From Candidatus Zixiibacteriota bacterium (GTDB lineage: Bacteria > Zixibacteria > MSB-5A5 > GN15 > FEB-12): DNA of 5,626 nt. Of this stretch, positions 1 through 5,626 are shown piece by piece. The notes beneath the pieces are model-generated. The model did not search any database and was not told the origin of the DNA. It was given only the letters and a program-made list of their open reading frames with translations. Positions within the stretch are counted from its first letter, which is position 1. Each line of letters starts with the position of its first letter. The stretch covers positions 1-5,626 of the forward strand of contig JACZYS010000165.1 in the NCBI GenBank assembly GCA_022570975.1. Direction: 5' to 3'. The translations under genes and the position numbers were made by a program.

Positions 1-27
1 TATGGAGTAGAAAAAAGTATAATAATC

Positions 28-35
28 TTTAAATA
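28..35 (+). promoter_or_regulatory. TATA-box-like element of a probable leaderless archaeal promoter
   Basis: The octamer TTTAAATA lies in the 60-base leader, centred about 29 bases before the ATG at 61. Archaeal TATA boxes sit about 25-30 bases upstream of the transcription start, so transcription would begin at or within a few bases of the ATG. This agrees with the absence of any purine-rich Shine-Dalgarno sequence just upstream of 61. The leader is very AT-rich, so a chance match is possible. No convincing bacterial -35/-10 pair was seen. A 12-base near-palindrome (27-38) overlaps the box but is too simple to call an operator. Confidence 0.4.
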
Positions 36-60
36 AAGTTACTTCATCGTTTTTAATAAA

Positions 61-507
61 ATGAAAGAATATGATTTAATTGTTATTGGAACTGGTTCTG
101 CTGGAAGTAATGCAGCTTCTGAATGTAAGAGTGCAGGATGGAATGTTGCAATAATTGATTCTAGACCTTTTGGTGGAACATGTGCATTACGAGGTTGTGA
201 TCCTAAAAAAGTTCTTGTGGGTGCAGCAGAGGTAATAGACAGAAGTGTTGGTATTAAAGGTAATGGAATTGATGAAATTCCTAAACTTAATTGGTCAGAG
301 CTAATGAAATTTAAGAGAACATTTACTGAGCCTGTACCAAAAAGCAATGAAGATTGGTTTAAAAAAATAGGTATAGATGTTTATCACGGTAAAGCTGCAT
401 TTATTAAAAAAAATACAATTAAAGTTAATGGGCAAGAACTGGTCTCCAAGATTCTGGTCATTGGCAATCAGATACTTGATAGTTATAATTTTTCCGTTGG
501 GACGTAA
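61..507 (+). CDS. NAD(P)/FAD-dependent disulfide oxidoreductase, N-terminal fragment (3' part lost at a chimeric junction)
   Basis: This is the N-terminal part of a class I pyridine-nucleotide-disulfide oxidoreductase, the flavoprotein family of glutathione reductase, mercuric reductase and dihydrolipoamide dehydrogenase. Such enzymes pass electrons from NAD(P)H through FAD to a cysteine pair and then to a disulfide, metal or quinone-like substrate; the substrate cannot be told here. Residues 5-33 form the FAD-binding beta-alpha-beta unit with GTGSAG (10-15) and Asp33 at the ribose-binding position. The redox pair is Cys41/Cys46 in GGTCALRGCDPKK, with the conserved Lys50. The LRGCDPKK form differs from the VGCxPSK of classical Lpd and MerA, and there is no N-terminal heavy-metal domain. 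The frame is 148 codons, against roughly 450 for the family: the NAD(P)-binding and dimerisation domains are missing. Codons up to about 127 look genuine; the last ~21 codons lie over the antisense strand of the repeat-protein gene. The start at 61 fits the family N-terminus and the TATA spacing. Soluble and cytoplasmic by family. Confidence 0.85.
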   Translation: MKEYDLIVIGTGSAGSNAASECKSAGWNVAIIDSRPFGGTCALRGCDPKKVLVGAAEVIDRSVGIKGNGIDEIPKLNWSELMKFKRTFTEPVPKSNEDWFKKIGIDVYHGKAAFIKKNTIKVNGQELVSKILVIGNQILDSYNFSVGT

Positions 508-3500
508 GGTCTCAACCGGTGGGTGGTTGTCACCGTTACTTAAGTCGGCAATACCGGTAAACCGTACCAGACCTGCCGGGCAGACGTTTCCACAGTTGGC
601 GGAGTTAAGGCGATATGTGAAGTATTCCCATGCTTCAATTTCTCCTCCTTCAACAACAGCCGACTGAAATGACATGACCGAAGCATCATAATTGATTAAG
701 AAATCAAATCCGCCAATATATTCATTACTCTCAAGATTAATCTCTACGTCTTTGCTGACTCCAATCGGAGTACAATCTCCTGAATTGATGGATACTTTGA
801 AACAGACATCACATTCAGTTTTTTGAATAATGTTTACAAAAAATGATTTTGTTAAAGCAGAACAATTATCTGTAGCTTCCATACAGAATTCATAATTTCC
901 CATGCTGTCCGGGTAGAAACATAATCTTCCGTTGTTAAGAGAATCAACATTGAGCTCTCCTACTCCGCAAACCTGAGTTAAGGTTACCCCTGATTCAAAA
1001 TCAGAAGCTGCAATATCGCCAATACATATAATAGCGGTATCCTGAGGACAGCGAAGGATTGTAGTATCGGCAGGGACAACCAGAGTTGGTGGAGTATCAG
1101 CTTCAACATTTATGCTGAAATTACAGGTGTCAGCGCCGCAGCTGCTTGAGGCGATTATCTCAATGTTATATAAACCTTCACTGTCAATTGGAACACATAT
1201 GAAACCACCGGCATAAGTTCCAAACGGGCTAATGTTGATTTCAACGTTGTCACCCAACACCGGAAGCGGAATGCAGATTGAATCAATCTGGCTGAGACAG
1301 AGAAGGGTATCAATATTCTGCGGGCAGGTAATGACAGGTGCGTCTAACAAATCAACAATCAGATTAAACTCACAAGTATCAGCGGCACAGTCTGATTCAG
1401 CAATAATTGTGATTGGGATTGATCCTTCGGCGTCGACAAAGACACAAATCTCACCGGTATTTTTATTATAGGAGCCGTTTGGTAAAATGGTCACCTTTAT
1501 ATTCTCCGGGGCGATAGGTGCTGCAATACATACGGAATCAGGTCCGCAAATAGCAGCAAATTGGTCACCCTGCGGGCATATGATGGTGGCGAATCCGCCA
1601 AGCTGAACGGTGACGATCAGAGTATCACTGCTTTGAGCTCCGCAGGAATCTGTTGCCGTTAAGATAATGTTGTGCTGGCCAATGCTGCTGGGAGTAAAAC
1701 AGACGGCAGAACCGGTAATTGTTCCTATGGAGGATACAACCGACATAAAATTGCCGTCTTCATCTGAATATTCAAACGGGAAGCAAATTTCTGTAAGGGC
1801 ACAGTCTGTGATGGAGGTGTCATTACCCAAAGTAACAACCGGAGGAGCGTTAAAGTCTGCTGTTACCTTAAAAACACAGCTGTCGATACTGCAAGTGCCT
1901 TCAGCAACTACTGTTATTGACAGGGTGCCTTCGTTTTCGACCGGAACATAAATTTTGCCATCAACAATGTAAGCCGGCGAAGAAGCGTATATAGTGTCAT
2001 AATTCCCTGAGATGTTAATATCAAAGGCAACTGTGTCTGGCTCACATAGGAACATTGAAACATCAACCGGACAGGTTAGTAATACATTTTCAAGAATATT
2101 GATATTAGCTGTAGTCAGACAAGAATCAACATTACATTCGGAATAGACTACAGTCATGATTTCGTATATACCGGTCGTATCAGCAAAGAAGCAGAGTTGA
2201 TTGTTTTCATAGGTTCCGGCGCTTACTTTTATGGAATCATATACACCGCTTACAACTAGCGGCAGACAGACTGAGTCCGGCTGGCAGAGTGTTAAACTTG
2301 TGTCAATGCATTCCACAACCGCAAAATCACTCGCTTCTACTCTGATACAGATATAAGCCGTATCTCTTGCCTGGCAGTCATCGGTGGCAATTATTTCAAA
2401 ACAATAAAGTCCTATGGAGTCAGGGAGAAAACAGATTGAAGAGGTAAACGAATCATACTCACCCAGCGAAGAGGAAACAGAATTCAAATTATTATCAATA
2501 TCAAAAACCGGAACCGATATACAAACGCTATCAAATCCAAGATTTGGACATTGACGGAAAAGAGTGTCGGCAACATTTAGCGTAATTTCCGGAGGAGAAT
2601 TTTCATTAACTCTGATGATTATTTCATCAACATCAACGGCTCCGCAAGAATCAGTGGCGGTCACAGTAATTTTATAAACACCTGCTGAGTCAATGGGCAG
2701 ACAGATTGTTCCAAAAACCGGGTCATAGATGCCGTTTTCAACGATAACGGTGGCAAGGTTGCCATTGATATCACTGATTCCTACCGGGAAACAATATTCC
2801 GTTGAGTCACAGAATATAATTGTTTCATCCGGAGGCAGAATCACCAGCGGCTTGGAGTTACATTGAACGACCAGTTTGAAACTATCAGTATATTCACCGC
2901 AGTCTGTTTTGGCCGTAACGGTGATATTATTTGTTATAGCACAGGGAGTAAAGGTGCAGACCTGTTTGTTTATGGCATCATACCAGACATTGATTCCGGT
3001 GACTGTCACTTGAGCATTGTCTGGAATTCCATAAACCGGGAAACAGAGAGTATCAATAATACACTGGAAGATAGTTGTATCATTGGGAAGGTCAATCAGT
3101 ACACCCTGATCAGTTTTTACTGTTATATTTACGGTGTCTTCTGAGACAAGACCACAGCTGTCGGTTGCGGTGATGGTTATTAGATAAGTGCCCGAATCAT
3201 TGGGAAGGAAACAAACATTTCCATCAGAATAATAACCATAAGAGGTGATAATACTGGCGATGTTATTATCGGCATCAAATATATCAACCGGCACGCAAAG
3301 ATATTTTGGATAGCAGATATAGAATGTGGCATCGTTGCCGGCAGTTACTACCGGAGCATTGTTGATGTTTATGTCAATCGTCAAAGTGTCTGAGCTGGCA
3401 AAATTACAGCTATCAACCGCATATACAATCAAAGTATAAAGACCAGATGTATCAGCAGTGAAACAGACCTGATTTGTTTCCGGATTAAACTGGCCGATTG

Positions 3501-5626
3501 AAGTAACAACTGAATCCAGACCCGAGCTGTTGTTGACATCAATACAGATTTCAGAGGCGCCGCAGAGGATCATTTTTTTGTCCGCACCCAAATCTATAAC
3601 CTGTCCGGTGTGGCCGATAACCGTTACTATGGACGTGTCAACATCAAAAGCTCCACAACTATCGGTAACAGTGATCTCGAGCAGGTACTCTCCCTCACCA
3701 TTGGGGAGGAAACAAAATTCTCCTGTAAGGGTGTCAATATAGCCAATATTTGTTGTTATGCTTGAGATATTGTTGTCGGCATCAGAAAAACTGAAACCTA
3801 CGCAAATTATAGTATCCACACAGAGGGTCACTTCTTTGTCTGCAATCACAACAGTCGGTTTTTCATTTATATAAACTGTAACGATGGATGTATCAGCTAC
3901 ACTCAGGCTGCAAAGATTGTCAGCACTGACAATTATTTCATAGACGCCGGAAGTGTCGGCAAAGAAACAGACTTTGTTCAGCAGAGAGTCAAAAATACCG
4001 AAGTTACTGGAGATATTTATTAAGTCACCATTACTATCTTCTACGAAAGCATCAATGCAGATTTCTTCCGACCCACAGAGGAACAAAGTTGTGTCGTTGG
4101 CCATTTGAATTGTTGAAGCACTACCGGAAATAATTTTTATATCCAAATTGACTGTGCAGGTATCAGCCAGACCGCAGGAATCGACTACTTCAACAATAAC
4201 ATCAACAGAGCCACTTGCATCCTGTATCACACAGACCTGATTGTTAATCACTTCCGCATTATTTGAAAGAATATTGATTGTATGATTGGAATTGTCCGGG
4301 TCAATAATTTCAATATCAAAGCAGAATGTGTCCGGAGGGTTTATGCTGCAAGAGATAAAGCTTAATGAGTCAAAACAGACAATTTCCGGTTTCTGGTTGA
4401 TAAGCACGGTTACGTTAATAGTGTCAGGGACACAGTTTTGCAATTCCTCCGGGTTCTCAAAGAGAAGGCAGCTATCGACCGGACAGAAAAACAGTTGATA
4501 AACAGCTGAGTCAACATTCTCCGGAATAAAGCAGGTGACAATTTTTCCGTTGGAAGTAATCTGAGATGTAATCAAAGAATCAAATACAAATTTATAATTG
4601 GTAAATCCAACTACATCACCATCGGGATCTGAGGCCTCATAAGTAATGCAAATTTCTTCGGGAGCACAGAGAACAATAGTGGTGTCATAGGCTTTGCCTA
4701 GCGGACGGCTATTAAACGTTATGATATCGGCTATGTAGGCAGTATCTGCCCGGCAGGAATCCGAGACCAATACTGAGAATGTATATGTTCCGGCTGTATC
4801 AGGCGTGTAAGTGATTATTCCGCTTGACGAATCTATTATGCCTTCACCGCTTAAGAGAGAGTATGTAAGCAAGTCATTTTCCGAGTCAGTTGCAATTACA
4901 CTTAGGAGTCTTTCTTCGGCTGCAAAACAGAATTCAAAGGAATATGTTGTATCTATTGCTATCGGGGCCTCATTCAGTTCATAATTGAAAACAAACGATG
5001 TTTCACAGAATTGACCGCAGTCATCAGTGCATCTTATTACAACCGTATCTATTCCCGATGAAACCGGTGTGTAACACCAGATGCCGTCAACTACTGTTCC
5101 GGGGCCGGATATAACCTCACAACTGAGTAAGTTATTGTCTATATCGGTGCTGTTAACCGGAATACATATTCCTTGTCGAGTACATTGGCTCACAAATATA
5201 TCTTCAATATTTTCACATCCCGGAGTAGAATTAAAGGTCACAAAGACGTTGGTGATACAAGTGTCAATATTCCCGCAGTTATCGGTGATAATCAATCCCA
5301 ATTCATTATTTCCTGCTTGGGGGACAAAACAAATAGCAAATGTTTCTGCACCTGTTGGTTTCAGATCACCGCCAAAATATGTAATTTCAACAAATGAGTT
5401 TGAATCATAGATTGAGCCAAAGCCTGGAATACAGACTGTGTCACCGGGTGTGCAGACAAATATCGATGTATCGGCCGGGCAGATGGCATCTGGCAAGGTA
5501 TTTATTTCAATACTTAATTTAATTGTTTGCTCGCAGTAAATACCGCAGTCATCACTGTATCTAATCACTGTTAGCAGTGATTCATTGCCTTGCGGTGTAT
5601 AACAGAAGCTGCCATTAACAATTGCT
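301..5626 (-). CDS. Giant secreted cysteine-rich Ig/cadherin-like repeat protein with C-terminal cohesin-like module (partial at both ends)
   Basis: The frame is open from the right edge of the window, so the true start and any signal peptide lie outside. The valine codon GTG at 5566-5568 lies inside a repeat and is not a start. Reading leftwards it encodes the tail of one repeat (5626-5500), 18 complete beta-sandwich-type repeats (5499-814) and a cohesin-like module (813-421), about 1,735 genuine residues. The TAG at 301-303 is not the natural stop: the final 39 residues (420-304) are the antisense of the oxidoreductase gene and have a different, Phe/Lys/Ile-rich character. The repeats are rich in Asp, Thr, Ser, Val and Cys and poor in Lys, Arg and Trp (two Trp in 18 repeats). 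No membrane segment is visible. Abundant paired cysteines point to an oxidising, extracytoplasmic location. Such proteins are usually surface fibres, adhesins or matrix components, but no ligand can be named. The tail that would show the anchoring route (dockerin, type IX sorting domain or other) is lost. Confidence 0.85.
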   Translation of the reverse strand, partial: AIVNGSFCYTPQGNESLLTVIRYSDDCGIYCEQTIKLSIEINTLPDAICPADTSIFVCTPGDTVCIPGFGSIYDSNSFVEITYFGGDLKPTGAETFAICFVPQAGNNELGLIITDNCGNIDTCITNVFVTFNSTPGCENIEDIFVSQCTRQGICIPVNSTDIDNNLLSCEVISGPGTVVDGIWCYTPVSSGIDTVVIRCTDDCGQFCETSFVFNYELNEAPIAIDTTYSFEFCFAAEERLLSVIATDSENDLLTYSLLSGEGIIDSSSGIITYTPDTAGTYTFSVLVSDSCRADTAYIADIITFNSRPLGKAYDTTIVLCAPEEICITYEASDPDGDVVGFTNYKFVFDSLITSQITSNGKIVTCFIPENVDSAVYQLFFCPVDSCLLFENPEELQNCVPDTINVTVLINQKPEIVCFDSLSFISCSINPPDTFCFDIEIIDPDNSNHTINILSNNAEVINNQVCVIQDASGSVDVIVEVVDSCGLADTCTVNLDIKIISGSASTIQMANDTTLFLCGSEEICIDAFVEDSNGDLINISSNFGIFDSLLNKVCFFADTSGVYEIIVSADNLCSLSVADTSIVTVYINEKPTVVIADKEVTLCVDTIICVGFSFSDADNNISSITTNIGYIDTLTGEFCFLPNGEGEYLLEITVTDSCGAFDVDTSIVTVIGHTGQVIDLGADKKMILCGASEICIDVNNSSGLDSVVTSIGQFNPETNQVCFTADTSGLYTLIVYAVDSCNFASSDTLTIDININNAPVVTAGNDATFYICYPKYLCVPVDIFDADNNIASIITSYGYYSDGNVCFLPNDSGTYLITITATDSCGLVSEDTVNITVKTDQGVLIDLPNDTTIFQCIIDTLCFPVYGIPDNAQVTVTGINVWYDAINKQVCTFTPCAITNNITVTAKTDCGEYTDSFKLVVQCNSKPLVILPPDETIIFCDSTEYCFPVGISDINGNLATVIVENGIYDPVFGTICLPIDSAGVYKITVTATDSCGAVDVDEIIIRVNENSPPEITLNVADTLFRQCPNLGFDSVCISVPVFDIDNNLNSVSSSLGEYDSFTSSICFLPDSIGLYCFEIIATDDCQARDTAYICIRVEASDFAVVECIDTSLTLCQPDSVCLPLVVSGVYDSIKVSAGTYENNQLCFFADTTGIYEIMTVVYSECNVDSCLTTANINILENVLLTCPVDVSMFLCEPDTVAFDINISGNYDTIYASSPAYIVDGKIYVPVENEGTLSITVVAEGTCSIDSCVFKVTADFNAPPVVTLGNDTSITDCALTEICFPFEYSDEDGNFMSVVSSIGTITGSAVCFTPSSIGQHNIILTATDSCGAQSSDTLIVTVQLGGFATIICPQGDQFAAICGPDSVCIAAPIAPENIKVTILPNGSYNKNTGEICVFVDAEGSIPITIIAESDCAADTCEFNLIVDLLDAPVITCPQNIDTLLCLSQIDSICIPLPVLGDNVEINISPFGTYAGGFICVPIDSEGLYNIEIIASSSCGADTCNFSINVEADTPPTLVVPADTTILRCPQDTAIICIGDIAASDFESGVTLTQVCGVGELNVDSLNNGRLCFYPDSMGNYEFCMEATDNCSALTKSFFVNIIQKTECDVCFKVSINSGDCTPIGVSKDVEINLESNEYIGGFDFLINYDASVMSFQSAVVEGGEIEAWEYFTYRLNSANCGNVCPAGLVRFTGIADLSNGDNHPPVETLRPNGKIITIKYLIANDQNLGDQFLPINFNCIFFNKCSFTVINIYTYFFKPIFIAFWYRLSKCSLKFH
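421..468. other. Chimeric junction between two unrelated genomic fragments
   Basis: Family resemblance of the - strand cohesin-like module runs down to 421 (the NDQ...QFLPINF segment) and then stops. Resemblance of the + strand oxidoreductase runs at least to 441 (IKVNGQEL) and arguably to about 468. Both genes are therefore truncated at the same spot, and each frame continues into the antisense of the other. G+C also changes, from about 33% on the left to mostly 40-45% on the right. At least ~20 bases (421-440) fit both families, which is what a join through a short shared word would give. An assembly or amplification chimera is the preferred explanation; a natural rearrangement cannot be excluded from sequence alone. 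Confidence 0.75.
421..813 (-). other. Cohesin-like C-terminal module, truncated at the junction
   Basis: About 131 residues follow the last repeat, starting at CDVCFKVSINSGDC. The features recall cohesin-type (carbohydrate-binding-like jelly-roll) modules: GGFDFLINYDASVMSFQSA, then an AWEYFTYR segment, a short C-x3-C hairpin, GLVRFTGIADLSNG, and a GKIITIKYLI-x-ND strand leading to QFLPINF. Similar modules close large secreted proteins of Zixibacteria-like bacteria, where, as I remember them, the next residues include an aromatic and a DCGDN motif. Here that part is absent. The visible portion has five cysteines, an odd number, which fits the loss of a sixth beyond 421. True cohesins bind dockerins, but such modules in non-cellulosomal bacteria have no settled partner, so no binding role is claimed. 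Confidence 0.55.
814..5626 (-). repeat. Array of 18 complete (plus one partial) Ig/cadherin-like protein repeats, 79-105 residues each
   Basis: In protein order the units are R0 (partial) 5626-5500, R1 5499-5230, R2 5229-4972, R3 4971-4711, R4 4710-4396, R5 4395-4126, R6 4125-3865, R7 3864-3610, R8 3609-3361, R9 3360-3109, R10 3108-2857, R11 2856-2599, R12 2598-2329, R13 2328-2086, R14 2085-1849, R15 1848-1597, R16 1596-1345, R17 1344-1096, R18 1095-814. The typical unit opens with a short linker (often N-x-P-P/V), then a DTT...C (C1), an I-C-I/F-P (C2), an acidic loop such as SDxDGN or FDADNN, a G-x-Y turn, V-C-F-x-P-D (C3), G-x-Y, and closes with ATDSCG (C4) and a DT-x-x-V-x-V strand. This matches the general plan of PKD, cadherin-like and Ig-like bacterial repeats. 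The copies are diverged at DNA level, so the array is old. Boundaries are set by eye in the linkers and could shift by a few residues. Confidence 0.85.
3109..4125 (-). repeat. Tandem duplication of a two-repeat block (R6-R7 and R8-R9)
   Basis: R6 (4125-3865) resembles R8 (3609-3361) more than its neighbours. Both lack the usual proline linker and share an LCG-x-SEICID start, an ADTSG-x-Y segment and a V-x-IN end. R7 (3864-3610) likewise pairs with R9 (3360-3109), sharing DADNNI-x-SI, an I/Y-GY turn, CFLPN and T-x-TDSCG. The simplest history is duplication of a two-repeat unit of about 170 residues, followed by divergence. R10-R11 may be a third, more diverged copy, because R10 also lacks the proline linker and R11 has it. 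Confidence 0.55.

Noticed and set aside
1..36. Possible end of an upstream + strand gene (11 codons followed by TAA at 34-36).
   Set aside because: Only 11 codons are visible with no recognisable sequence, and the other two frames also hit stops within 32 bases. It cannot be told from chance.
27..38. Twelve-base near-palindrome overlapping the TATA-like box, as a possible operator.
   Set aside because: It is made almost only of A and T and is expected by chance in such an AT-rich leader.
301..420. C-terminal 39 residues of the long - strand frame as a hydrophobic anchor or sorting signal.
   Set aside because: They are the exact antisense of a well-conserved oxidoreductase coding stretch and appear only because of the junction.
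61..441. Mercuric reductase (merA) or dihydrolipoamide dehydrogenase (lpd) by name.
   Set aside because: The redox motif is GGTCALRGCDPKK, unlike the usual forms of either, and the substrate-defining C-terminal half is missing, so only the family is called.
301..507. Natural convergent gene pair with a 207-base overlap.
   Set aside because: Both proteins lose family similarity inside the overlap and both are truncated, which a functional overlap would not produce.
421..813. Cellulosome scaffoldin.
   Set aside because: There is one cohesin-like module, no carbohydrate-binding module or dockerin is visible, and the repeat shaft is not of scaffoldin type.
377..5410. Several + strand open frames of 70-109 codons (377-667, 1232-1471, 1667-1951, 2863-3144, 3530-3742, 4286-4498, 5081-5410, 5173-5397).
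   Set aside because: They are antisense or out-of-frame shadows of the repeat protein, with no recognisable domains and no start signals.
814..5626. CRISPR array or DNA-level tandem repeat.
   Set aside because: The periodicity is at protein level (about 240-315 bases) with diverged DNA. There are no short identical repeats with unique spacers.

Overview
The window holds two incomplete protein genes from what look like two different organisms, joined head-on at about position 421-468. The left piece (1 to about 441) is AT-rich, about 33% G+C by hand count over 61-420. It carries the first ~127 codons of a class I pyridine-nucleotide-disulfide oxidoreductase on the + strand, with an FAD-binding GxGxxG motif and a C-X4-C redox disulfide. 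Its start has no Shine-Dalgarno sequence, but a TTTAAATA box is centred about 29 bases upstream of the ATG. That is the geometry of a leaderless archaeal promoter, so a Nitrososphaerota-like (Thaumarchaeota) source is plausible but not proven.

The right piece (about 421 to 5626, the end of the window) is one very long - strand reading frame with more mixed base composition (sampled 60-base lines run from 27% to 58% G+C, typically 40-45%). It is open at the right edge, so the N-terminus lies outside the window. It encodes at least 1,735 residues of a secreted-type, cysteine-rich, acidic protein: the end of one Ig/cadherin-like repeat, 18 complete repeats of 79-105 residues, and a C-terminal cohesin-like module that is cut at the junction. 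The style of the repeats and of the terminal module recalls giant extracellular proteins of FCB-group candidate phyla such as Zixibacteria (from memory, not searched).

Both genes lose family resemblance at the same place. Beyond it each frame simply reads the antisense strand of the other gene: ~21 residues on the oxidoreductase and 39 residues on the repeat protein. The simplest reading is a chimeric contig (assembly or amplification artefact) rather than a natural convergent gene pair, so the two genes should not be assumed to share an organism or a function.

The most informative signal is the cysteine pattern of the repeats. All 18 complete repeats contain an even number of cysteines (2, 4, 6 or 8), and cysteine positions are gained and lost in pairs. 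This lets a disulfide map be inferred from one protein: C1-C4 and C2-C3 as the core, plus an optional third bond (C0-C5) present in seven repeats. No RNA genes, CRISPR arrays, insertion sequences or convincing terminators were seen.
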